Shown piece after piece: positions 27,012-33,998 of a stretch of DNA of 64,000 nucleotides (within the stretch, counting starts at the first letter, position 1; every line of letters starts with the position of its first letter). Origin of the DNA: SW132 sp038150125 (GTDB taxonomy: Bacteria > Bacteroidota > Rhodothermia > Balneolales > Balneolaceae); NCBI RefSeq assembly GCF_038150125.1, contig NZ_JBBVMF010000025.1, positions 3,120 through 67,119 of the forward strand, read 5' to 3'. A program made the translations under genes and the position numbers. Under the pieces are notes generated by a model, which had not been told where the DNA came from, ran no database searches, and was given only the letters and a program-made list of their open reading frames with translations.

Positions 27012-28277
27012 ATGTCCCCAATGCAGACCAGTGCCTCGCTTATCGCGGATGGAAAAGCAAAGTCCGCCGGTTCCCAATCCTCTTTTGGCTGTTACCTGAG
27101 CTCTTTATCTGACAGTAACAATGCGCCATACGCGTTTTGGAGCGTGTATCTGCACTACCCCGAAGTAATTGTTTCTGATGCGGGAGAGGCTAAAGCAGCC
27201 TATAAATACCGGCTAAAAGATGATGATGGTAAGATTTATCTACTTGCTAACTGCGTGATTCCTGCAACCAGAGAAGCCGCATCTATGGTGGACGATCTCC
27301 TGCGGGAGTCTATTCGTATGTATGAAAAATCTAACATTACGCAAGGTACGATGACTGCATCACTTCAGAAATCATCTAATCCATTTTGTGACCTCCCCAA
27401 CAGCGAGGGGTTTTCGTGCTCGCCAGGAAAATGCTGGTATAGTCTTAATATGAATACCTGCTGTGAAACTGATCCTCTAACAGGTGAATATATAAATTGC
27501 GGAACAGCAGAGGTAGAAGTAGTTGCAGAAATTGATGACTGTACAGATTGTGGCGACGGAGGCGGAGGTTCATTGCCACCACCTGACGACCCCGACGATC
27601 CATGGCTCCCACCCCCAAACGGTGGAGGCGGCGGCGCATGCACTACCTGCAACCCGGGCGATAACCCCGATGGCGACGACGAATCCTGCCCGCTTGGCAC
27701 GATTGCCGATGAGAATGGGGGATGTATTGGGGAGGAGGATCCGAAGCCGTGTGTGGGGAATCCTGTGAAGAATCCAAGGATTGCACCTCAAGCTAACAGT
27801 GGAATAGAGGGAGGAAGGTTTAGGGCTGGCGCACGTAAAAAGTTCAATAATCAGGGCATATTAGTAGATAAACCTCATTGGGCAACAGATTTGGCGAACA
27901 ATAAAGGTGATATGATTCATTCTCTTTATGATGGTACTTTATTCGCAACAGGATATGACGAATCTGGGTGGGGTCATTTTGTAATCATAAAATCAATTGT
28001 AGATGGTATCGAGTATTATTTCTTGTATGCTCACTTACAGCAAAGTGATTTTAACTTTGATCAAGTTTCAGCAGGTTTTCCCATTGGAATAGCAAGCGAT
28101 TCAGGAAATTTGAGCCAAGCAATATCAGATAGTTTAGCCGTTCAGCATGTACATCTTGAGGTTAGAAAAGTAGTTGCTGGGGTAAGTTTTAACAGCTCCC
28201 CCAAATTAGATCCGGAAGATTTCCTGACAACAAAATTCGATAGTTTTGGGAATCCAATTACAAGTACTGATTGCTAA
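27012..28277 (+). CDS. M23 (LytM) metallopeptidase with Cys/Pro-rich linker, putative toxin
   Basis: A 421-residue frame, probably the main part of a lipoprotein of about 450 residues whose signal is in another frame upstream. Residues 1-110 are an unknown conserved-looking region. Residues about 120-245 are Cys-rich (FCDLPNSEGFSC, MNTCCE, CTDCGDGGGGSLPPP, ACTTCNPGDNPDGDDESC). The tip is an M23 domain with HxxxD at H289 and HxH at H379/H381 (HVHLE), all zinc and catalytic residues kept; such enzymes cut peptidoglycan cross-links. The linker is nearly identical in DNA to that of the GH108 gene at 30 kb while the tips are unrelated, and base composition drops to AT-rich at the tip. Two exported proteins follow at 23 bp. 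Alternative: a cell-wall remodelling or phage-derived enzyme. Confidence 0.82.
   Translation: MSPMQTSASLIADGKAKSAGSQSSFGCYLSSLSDSNNAPYAFWSVYLHYPEVIVSDAGEAKAAYKYRLKDDDGKIYLLANCVIPATREAASMVDDLLRESIRMYEKSNITQGTMTASLQKSSNPFCDLPNSEGFSCSPGKCWYSLNMNTCCETDPLTGEYINCGTAEVEVVAEIDDCTDCGDGGGGSLPPPDDPDDPWLPPPNGGGGGACTTCNPGDNPDGDDESCPLGTIADENGGCIGEEDPKPCVGNPVKNPRIAPQANSGIEGGRFRAGARKKFNNQGILVDKPHWATDLANNKGDMIHSLYDGTLFATGYDESGWGHFVIIKSIVDGIEYYFLYAHLQQSDFNFDQVSAGFPIGIASDSGNLSQAISDSLAVQHVHLEVRKVVAGVSFNSSPKLDPEDFLTTKFDSFGNPITSTDC
27541..27739 (+). repeat. Shared linker module, copy 1 (in the M23 gene)
   Basis: This 199-bp segment encodes CTDCGDGGGG to GGCIGEE and aligns without gaps to 30222-30420 with only about ten mismatches by eye. 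Similarity stops abruptly at its 3' end, where the two genes enter unrelated catalytic domains. Confidence 0.88.
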
Positions 28278-28300
28278 CCTAAACTTTTTATTAAATTATT

Positions 28301-28837
28301 ATGAAAAATTTAAAGCTAATACTCACTCTTTTTTTCCTTTTATTAACAAATTGCATCCAAGGACAAAACAAAGTTGACTATCCATTTGAAGTTTTTAGTG
28401 AAATAACGCTCAATGATAAATTATCTATCGTTGAATTATCAAATACCAAACTCAGTTCAGAGAATTTAACAACCTATATGGGAACCCCTAATAATGAAGA
28501 GTGTAATGATTTTACAGCATATTCGAGATGTACTCTTTTTTATGATGGGTTAATCTTGAAATATACAGATCGTTACGGCTCTTTCGATTTTGATTCTGCA
28601 AGATTGACTAATTCAATCCCTAACATTTCTTATGAGGGCACAAACATAAAAGTGGGGGATAATATCAACCTTTTAAGTTCAATTTTTCAGGAAGCTTACC
28701 ATCAGAGAGGCACGAATGCTGAGGAAGAACACTCCGTACGATTAGGACTGATCGATACATCTCTTGTTTTAGAATTTATATACAATGTATCGTCAGATTT
28801 GATTAAAGAGATCAACATAAGCCAAAGTAATATTTAA
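28301..28837 (+). CDS. Exported small protein, candidate immunity protein (copy a)
   Basis: 178 residues with a signal peptide (MKNLKLILTLFFLLLTNC, possible lipobox LTNC, cleavage near IQGQ). The mature part has two conserved cysteines in GTPNNEECNDF and YSRCTLFYDGL. It is a paralog of the next gene: GTP/GEP..EC/DC, YDGL.I.YT and F.EAY..RG line up. It starts 23 bp after the M23 gene, is AT-rich and Sec-exported, all expected of a periplasmic immunity protein guarding against a periplasmic peptidase. I recognise no family, so the immunity role rests on position, export and duplication. Confidence 0.62.
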   Translation: MKNLKLILTLFFLLLTNCIQGQNKVDYPFEVFSEITLNDKLSIVELSNTKLSSENLTTYMGTPNNEECNDFTAYSRCTLFYDGLILKYTDRYGSFDFDSARLTNSIPNISYEGTNIKVGDNINLLSSIFQEAYHQRGTNAEEEHSVRLGLIDTSLVLEFIYNVSSDLIKEINISQSNI

Positions 28838-28839
28838 AG

Positions 28840-29385
28840 ATGATTGAGAAGATTTGGATTGTATTGTTCTTTACTTTTTTACCTATTGGTTTTACCCAAG
28901 CACAGATAGCTGAGAAAATAGATTATGAACAATTCAAAAATTTCTCAATACACGATCAAATCACAATAGAAAGACTCGTCAACCTTGAGGGTAACTGGGA
29001 ATTTCTTAAAGATTCTTTAGGCGAACCTGTAAGTGAAGATTGTAAGGAAGGAGATTCATTTATGGGAATTGAGTCCTATTGCAGCTTTACATATGACGGA
29101 TTGGAAATCAACTACACAAGCGTTGGAAACGGTGTTGAACTATCTTCAGTCAAGATTACTAATGATAATGCCTTTTTAATGTATGAGAATATTGAACTTC
29201 GAGTGGATGATTCCATCTCAAAAATAGCCCCTCTTTTCCCTGAAGCCTATGATAACCGGGGGCTAATAGACACAAATCATGTGATCAAGTTAAATGTAGC
29301 TGGTTCTGTTGCGAATATTTCTTTTCTATATGATCCGATCGATGAAAAAATTACGGAAATCCGGTTTGTACAGGTTTTAACTTAG
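28840..29385 (+). CDS. Exported small protein, candidate immunity protein (copy b)
   Basis: 181 residues, signal peptide MIEKIWIVLFFTFLPIGFT with cleavage near TQAQ. It starts 2 bp after the preceding paralog. The pair share the spacing of two cysteines (SEDCKEGD, ESYCSFTYDGL), and FPEAYDNRG matches FQEAYHQRG. Tandem duplicated, diverged export proteins behind a toxin candidate resemble the immunity-gene stacks seen behind polymorphic toxins, where extra copies guard against rival variants. No known family identified. Confidence 0.6.
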   Translation: MIEKIWIVLFFTFLPIGFTQAQIAEKIDYEQFKNFSIHDQITIERLVNLEGNWEFLKDSLGEPVSEDCKEGDSFMGIESYCSFTYDGLEINYTSVGNGVELSSVKITNDNAFLMYENIELRVDDSISKIAPLFPEAYDNRGLIDTNHVIKLNVAGSVANISFLYDPIDEKITEIRFVQVLT

Positions 29386-29437
29386 TCTTAAACCATCCGA
29401 TAAATCAATAAGTGAATTTTGATAGACTATCACGGGA

Positions 29438-29585
29438 GATCCCTGGAATCCACCCCGGATAACGGAGGCGGCGGCATATGCACTACCTGCAACCCGGTGA
29501 TGACCTCGATGACGACGGAGAGGAGGATTGCCTACTGGGCGAGATTGTTGAAAAAAAGGATAAACTAAATTGTGATGTTTAAAAC
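29438..29585 (+). pseudogene. Decayed linker module with displaced toxin end
   Basis: GATCCCTGGAATCCACCCCG and then ACGGAGGCGGCGGCATATGC match the linker DNA of the M23 and GH108 genes. Restoring one missing G in AACCCGGTGAT gives NPGDDLDDDGEEDC, the linker reading frame. It then runs through LLGEIVEKKDKLNCDV to a stop at the same TGTGATGTTTAA junction that ends the GH108 gene (TCDV). This looks like the scar of a former toxin cassette, most of it deleted. Confidence 0.7.
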
Positions 29586-30027
29586 AAAAATTATTTTATT
29601 TCTTGGCATCATACCTCTTTTAGGGATGGTATACTCATTCAATTCAAACAGTGACGTACCTCAAGATTCAGACTTAATCGGTTATTATTTCATAGATGAG
29701 GAAGGAGTACTTTTTACTTTACGAATTGTAAAAGAAGATGGTGAATTGAAAGGGCGACACTGCTGGACTGATCAACTAAGTGTGGGCGAAGATTGCACAC
29801 CAAGAAACGGCCGCTCATTAACAAACCCTGAAATAATTAATGAAGATACGGTTCAATTCACCTTCCGAACATAATATGCGATGGGTGCTGAAACTGAATC
29901 CGATTACTACGGAAAGGTTAAGCTAACCCTTCAGGATGAAAACATACTCCTATGGGAAATCACCGAACAACCAGAAGGCCACACGGTTATTCCCGATGAA
30001 CTTTCGCTTGAGAGGTATCAGGAATAA
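29575..30027 (+). pseudogene. Immunity-like exported protein interrupted by one stop codon
   Basis: ATG at 29575 opens a signal peptide (MFKTKIILFLGIIPLLGM) and about 80 mature residues, then a TAA at 29872-29874 follows FTFRT. In the same frame the coding continues YAMGAETESDYYGKVKLTL to ERYQE and a stop at 30025-30027. The intact paralog at 31080 has Q in place of this stop (SQYSMG), so a CAA or CAG to TAA change is the simplest reading. Both copies begin at the identical TGTGATGTTTAA junction. It could also be a sequencing error or a readthrough product; as read, it yields a truncated protein. Confidence 0.75.
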
Positions 30028-30121
30028 TTAATATTTCCATAATACTATTTCAATTGTTGCACTACTCACCTCAAATTCGCAGGACTGATGCAGCCTTCCC
30101 AACAGCGAAGGATACTCATGC

Positions 30122-31087
30122 ATGGAGGGAACCTGTTGGCATAGCATTGATATGAACACCTGTTGCGGACCGGATGGATGTGGCCTGCCGGAAGTGGAAG
30201 TGGTTTCAGAGATATACGATTGCACAGATTGTGGCGAAGGAGGCGGAGGTTCATTGCCACCACCTGAAGACCCCGACGATCCATGGCTCCCACCCCCAAA
30301 CGGTGGAGGCGGCAGGGTATGCACGACCTGCAACCCGGGCGATAACCCCGATGGCGACGACGAATCCTGCCCGCTTGGCACGATTGCCGATGGGAATGGG
30401 GGATGTATTGGGGAAGAGGAAACTGAAGACTGCATGGGTGTTGAAGGTGGCTTGGCGTATCTGGATAGTTGCGGAATTTGCGTAGAGGGGACATCCACTA
30501 ATGTAGATTGTTGTGCTACCCTCCAAAAGATATTAGATACAATTTCTGATTCCGAAGGAACAGCATATACAGATGATCCCGATGATTCCGGTGGGAAAAC
30601 CAAACATGGTATCGCATGGAATACTTGGCAGAATTATTCGCATTTGGTAGGCAAAAGCCCAACCGCAAGTAACCTGCAGAACTTAACAAGGGCTAATGAA
30701 GATATTATTTATGAAAACACTTATTGGATTTGGTCTCAGGCTGACAGAATTGAAGATGGTGATCTGAGGAAAATGTATTTTGACTTCTTCGTGAACGCAC
30801 CAAGTGCAGCAGTAAGAGCCTTACAGCAAGCGTTGTATGATAACGGTTATTTAGTTTCAATAGATGGTAAACTAGGATCTGAGACATGGAGCAACATTGA
30901 CCAGGCATTTTATGATGGCAAGATAATGTCTTTATATAATTCTTTTAAGTCTGCGAGAATAGAACACTACTATAACAGATCAGAATATAAAAACAATCAG
31001 AAGTATTTAAATGGGTGGTTAAATCGAGCAAATAAATTCGAAAATAAAACAACAGAAAACCTTAGAGGAGTAACTTGTGATGTTTAA
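30122..31087 (+). CDS. GH108-type muramidase with Cys/Pro-rich linker, leaderless toxin cassette
   Basis: A 321-residue frame. Homology to the M23 gene begins upstream of the first ATG (CSLPNSEGYSC, from 30089) but an in-frame TGA at 30086 blocks it, so the N-terminal region and the export signal are missing. Residues 1-100 repeat the Cys-rich linker. Residues about 130-300 are a GH108 muramidase with catalytic E145 in SDSEGTAYTDDP, SGGKTKHGIAW, and a C-terminal peptidoglycan-binding-3 segment (VRALQQALYDNG). It ends TCDV, overlapping the start of the exported protein at 31080. Such leaderless cassettes are typical orphan tips in polymorphic-toxin arrays; alternatively it is a phage-type lysin fused to a linker. 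Confidence 0.8.
   Translation: MEGTCWHSIDMNTCCGPDGCGLPEVEVVSEIYDCTDCGEGGGGSLPPPEDPDDPWLPPPNGGGGRVCTTCNPGDNPDGDDESCPLGTIADGNGGCIGEEETEDCMGVEGGLAYLDSCGICVEGTSTNVDCCATLQKILDTISDSEGTAYTDDPDDSGGKTKHGIAWNTWQNYSHLVGKSPTASNLQNLTRANEDIIYENTYWIWSQADRIEDGDLRKMYFDFFVNAPSAAVRALQQALYDNGYLVSIDGKLGSETWSNIDQAFYDGKIMSLYNSFKSARIEHYYNRSEYKNNQKYLNGWLNRANKFENKTTENLRGVTCDV
30222..30420 (+). repeat. Shared linker module, copy 2 (in the GH108 gene)
   Basis: Ungapped match to 27541-27739 as described there. The high DNA identity of the linker between unrelated tips makes it a likely site of recombination that swaps tips. Confidence 0.88.
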
Positions 31088-31535
31088 ATTAAATTCAACT
31101 AAACTTTTAACGATCGTCATATTACTATTAACTCTCATTAGTTATTCAATTGGCGGCGAAAGTAATGAACAATTTGATTGGACAGGCCGGTGGGAAATTC
31201 CCGATATGGAAAATGCCTCGACAGATTTTTTTATTGTCCTGAACAATAATAGTGGGCAAATTGAAGGGCAGCATTGCTTTATATCTTCATATGCAGACGA
31301 ATGCGCATCCCCCGATATTGTTTCATTGAACAATTTTGATGTAATTGATTCCAATACAATTGAACTGGACTTTATCTCGCAGTACAGTATGGGGTCATTA
31401 TCTGAAACTACCGGAAGAGTTCGACTAACCGTTATAAATCCTGACAGAATCAAATGGGAAGTCATTGAGATGCCCGCATCAAAACGGCCTCCAACTCCTA
31501 TCCCTGCTGAAAAAGAATTAGTACGGGTGAATTGA
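31080..31535 (+). CDS. Exported small protein, candidate immunity protein for the GH108 cassette
   Basis: 151 residues from the ATG inside TGTGATGTTTAA, which overlaps the toxin stop and suggests translational coupling; a GTG one codon earlier is possible. Signal peptide MFKLNSTKLLTIVILLLTLI, cleavage near SIGG. The mature domain (FDWTGRWEIP, QIEGQHCFISSYADEC) is a small beta-rich fold with two cysteines, similar in layout to lipocalin-like or lysozyme-inhibitor folds, which I cannot confirm. Paralog of the interrupted gene at 29575. Export plus coupling to a muramidase gene makes immunity likely. Confidence 0.62.
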   Translation: MFKLNSTKLLTIVILLLTLISYSIGGESNEQFDWTGRWEIPDMENASTDFFIVLNNNSGQIEGQHCFISSYADECASPDIVSLNNFDVIDSNTIELDFISQYSMGSLSETTGRVRLTVINPDRIKWEVIEMPASKRPPTPIPAEKELVRVN

Positions 31536-31589
31536 TACTTTTCAGTTATAAAAGAATCTGATTTTTTTAATTCTATTTATCCAATTAAC

Positions 31590-31670
31590 AACCCGCAACG
31601 CCTCCAGAGACGAAAACTCACCACTGGATAAGATTGCCGGTGGAAATGGGGATGGTATTGAGGCGAAAAG
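31590..31670 (+). pseudogene. Second decayed linker remnant
   Basis: AACCCGCAACGCC, then GACGAAAACTCACCACTGG and AGATTGCCGGTGGAAATGGG run parallel to the linker DNA (AACCCGGGCGATAACCCC, GACGAATCCTGCCCGCTTGG, CGATTGCCGATGGGAATGGG), with gaps. No frame is open. It marks the right-hand end of the array. Confidence 0.5.
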
Positions 31671-31708
31671 TAACTCGCTGAACTTTTAATGTTAGATCAG
31701 CGAGCTCT

Positions 31709-32551
31709 CTATTCGCGGCTATCAACCACAGAAATAAACTCAGCCCATTTCCGGGCGTATATCTCCCTTGATTGGGAAAAACCTGTGTTATGGCCGCCGC
31801 GGAGTTCCACAAATGTTACGTAATTTGCCGGATCTTCTGTTGCGATACGTCGCAGTTCTTTGCCGTGCCGGTAGGGCACAATCCTGTCATTTCTTGAATG
31901 CATGATCATGATGCGTTCTGTTTTTGCCTGCCGCAGATCTTCATTCACCGGGAAATCGGCCGATACCAGGAACCGTGGAATAAACGGATAAATATCTGTA
32001 GCAACTTCTTTTCCGCTCAAAAACGCTGAATGTAAAACAAGTCCTGAGCTTTCAAATTCAGCCGCCTGACGGGCGGCCACCGCACCACCAAGGGACTGCC
32101 CGTAGAAAATCATACGGTTTAGCGGTATCTCTAATTCATCTCTCAGATAGTCTACGACTGCTTTCCCATCAACATAGATTCCTTCTTCCGTCGGGGATCC
32201 GTCACTTTTTCCGTAACCTCGATAATCATACAAAAAAACGGCGGCCCCCTGGTTTGCGATCACACCCGCAATCTCCACCCTGCCGCTGATGTTGCCAGCA
32301 TTTCCATGAGAATAGACAACAACAGGTTTATCTTCAGATTCATATTCGCCAATCATCCAGCCGTGAAGCAACAAACCATCAGGCGCTTCAACACGGTGTT
32401 CCGACCACGGCACATCCAGTCTTTCGGGAGTGTCCCAAATGTCGTCTGACGGATGGAATATCATCTGATTTTGAAGAAGTGTAATGAGCCCCACGATAAA
32501 CAGATATCCGATTAATAAAAATGCTATAAATTTAAGCAGCGTCTTCCACAC
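31709..32551 (-). CDS. Alpha/beta hydrolase, ABHD13/BEM46-like
   Basis: A 280-residue protein with an N-terminal membrane anchor (LLKFIAFLLIGYLFIVGLI). The core shows VVYSHGNAGNISGR (oxyanion region), YDYRGYGKSDG, the nucleophile elbow GQSLGGA, an acid residue in HSRNDRIVPY and the catalytic histidine in GGHNTGF. This is the membrane-anchored esterase/peptidase branch often called DUF1749- or BEM46-like; substrate unknown. It lies convergent to the toxin island, with the last linker remnant in the short gap. Confidence 0.9.
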   Translation of the reverse strand: MWKTLLKFIAFLLIGYLFIVGLITLLQNQMIFHPSDDIWDTPERLDVPWSEHRVEAPDGLLLHGWMIGEYESEDKPVVVYSHGNAGNISGRVEIAGVIANQGAAVFLYDYRGYGKSDGSPTEEGIYVDGKAVVDYLRDELEIPLNRMIFYGQSLGGAVAARQAAEFESSGLVLHSAFLSGKEVATDIYPFIPRFLVSADFPVNEDLRQAKTERIMIMHSRNDRIVPYRHGKELRRIATEDPANYVTFVELRGGHNTGFSQSREIYARKWAEFISVVDSRE

Positions 32552-32626
32552 AGGTGTGTACTCAGTTATTATTCATGAATGAACGTAACTCAAATTTATA
32601 TAAATCTTATAAAAAATTCTGTTCAG

Positions 32627-32834
32627 CCAGAGTTAGGGTTTAAAATTAGCACTTAGATTGGAGATCCCGGCTCGGAGGCCGGGATGACCTTTTTCCTGGC
32701 TCAGTCTCGTCTCACTGTCATCGCGGGCGTTGACCCGCGATCTCCCATTCTCGTAAAAAAAGTTCTTCATGACAGTTTTAGGGTTCAAAATTCACACCGA
32801 GATTGGAGATCCCGGCTCGGGCGCCAGGATGACT
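32627..32834. repeat. Tandem REP-like repeats
   Basis: Two direct copies about 145 bp apart (AGTTAGGGTTTAAAATT.. and AGTTTTAGGGTTCAAAATT..) each run into GATTGGAGATCCCGGCTCGG, and the stem is closed by CCGGGATGAC or CCAGGATGAC. Between them, ATCGCGGGCGTTGACCCGCG is followed by ATCTCCCATTCTCG. The whole 505-bp gap 32,552-33,056 contains these repeats and, near 32,992-33,029, another imperfect stem (GAGAC/GTCTC), but no gene. Confidence 0.7.
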
Positions 32835-33056
32835 CAGATGACTTGAATTTTGAACAAGGAATGACGATTAGTGAAAGGAGACTTTGGGCTTGAAAAAATG
32901 GGACATCCTGTAAAGTTTACCTAACAACTGAAAGACTGATGTCTGTAGTCCATCAACTATCTATTATATACCATTTCCCAACCCCCCATGCGAGACGCTT
33001 CAAGGTCCTGCGGACGCTTGGAGGTCTCTCATAACTCAGATCTTAAATCTCTCATC

Positions 33057-33266
33057 TCACTGAGACATCTCGGCGCGAATCGTGAATTCCTGCTGCCACT
33101 CATCGTAGAAAACATTCAGCAAATTGGGACGGCAGCACACCTGGCAATCTTCGACGTACTGCTGTGAGGTTCCCTGAGACGGATCTACAAATGTACTGTT
33201 CACTTCTCCGCAGTACGCGCAGGCGTAGTCACAGCTTTGGGTTGTGGTAGTATATTTATTTTTCAT
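33057..33266 (-). CDS. CPXCG motif-containing cysteine-rich protein
   Basis: A 69-residue protein of two CxxC pairs: YACAYCGE and CQVCCRP, with the YVEDCQVCCRPN and FYDEW segments typical of the CPXCG family (the CPxCG motif itself is CAYCG here). Probably binds zinc in the cytoplasm. Its function is unknown in the whole family. It lies in the minus-strand group with acylphosphatase, 172 bp away across an inverted-repeat region. Confidence 0.88.
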   Translation of the reverse strand: MKNKYTTTTQSCDYACAYCGEVNSTFVDPSQGTSQQYVEDCQVCCRPNLLNVFYDEWQQEFTIRAEMSQ

Positions 33267-33284
33267 AGGTCTTTAGAAATTGGG

Positions 33285-33428
33285 GTAAAAAGGGAAAAGG
33301 CAAAAGTGAGAAGTGAAAAGATAGATCTGAGTCGTGAGTCGTGAGAATTCTAAGACCTCATTCCCTATTTCGCTTCAAATTAAGGGGCGTTTACAGCTTT
33401 TCACTTTTGCCTTTTCACTTCTCACTCT
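33285..33428. repeat. Long imperfect inverted repeat
   Basis: GGCAAAAGTGAGAAGTGAAAAG near 33,300 is mirrored by CTTTTCACTTTTGCC and TTTTCACTTCTCACT near 33,395-33,428. The centre carries a doubled GAGTCGTGAGTCGTGAG. It fills the gap between the CPXCG and acylphosphatase genes and could form a long RNA stem. Confidence 0.6.
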
Positions 33429-33438
33429 GATATAACAA

Positions 33439-33723
33439 TTAATGCCGAACAGAAAATCCCGAAAATGTTTCATCCAGTTTATCGCTGGATTCATCAACCG
33501 ACAAATCATCCACTCTTGCACTTCGCGGGCCTTTTTTCATCTCTTCGAGCATTTTATTTACGTTATCTTCTTCTCCGACAAACACAGCCTCCACATCACC
33601 GTCTGGCAGATTCTTCACCCATCCGTTAATATTAAGCCGTTGTGCATTCTGTTTTGTAAAATGCCGGAACCCAACACCCTGAACCCGGCCTGAAAGTCGT
33701 ACATGTTTTTTTGATTGATCCAT
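33439..33723 (-). CDS. acyP: Acylphosphatase
   Basis: 94 residues. The signature GRVQGVGFRHFT with the catalytic arginine and the GWVKNLPDGDVEAVF block with the conserved asparagine are both present. Hydrolyses acyl phosphates such as 1,3-bisphosphoglycerate or carbamoyl phosphate in the cytoplasm. Length and spacing are those of a stand-alone acylphosphatase. Faces a 275-bp gap with a REP-like element before divergent oxyR. Confidence 0.97.
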   Translation of the reverse strand: MDQSKKHVRLSGRVQGVGFRHFTKQNAQRLNINGWVKNLPDGDVEAVFVGEEDNVNKMLEEMKKGPRSARVDDLSVDESSDKLDETFSGFSVRH

Positions 33724-33840
33724 AATGGTTGAATCTTTTAATTCTTATTATCTTGATACCTGAATTCGATTCAAAATATGGAAAAAATGTCTAAAGTAGT
33801 CCTGGAAGAGCGGTTATTTAGCTAATTCATTATCAATAAT

Positions 33841-33914
33841 GTCATACCACGCCATGGTGTGGTATCTCCTGCCTTTTTAGGGTGGGAGATTCCCGCTTCA
33901 GGCGCGTGATGACG
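33841..33914. repeat. REP-like palindromic repeat
   Basis: GTCATACCACGCCATGGTGT continues into GGTATCTCC, then GGGTGGGAGATTCCCGCTTC and AGGCGCGTGATGAC. It is the same ATCTCC/GGGAGAT and ATGAC pattern as the repeats at 2.3, 18.6 and 32.7 kb, here upstream of oxyR. Confidence 0.55.
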
Positions 33915-33998
33915 CCCTTGCCGGACTACTTCACATGTAATTCAGTAATGATAACAATCGAACTCAGGTTTGATGGCTAACTTTGAATATATTCATTC

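Noticed and set aside
30222..30420. The two linker copies as a CRISPR-like or simple sequence repeat
   Set aside because: They are coding, in frame, and 2.7 kb apart with genes between them.
26879..31670. The island as a prophage remnant, because M23 and GH108 domains occur in phage lysins
   Set aside because: No capsid, tail, portal, integrase or holin gene is present, and the shared linker plus exported partner proteins fit a toxin array better. Phage origin of the single domains remains possible.
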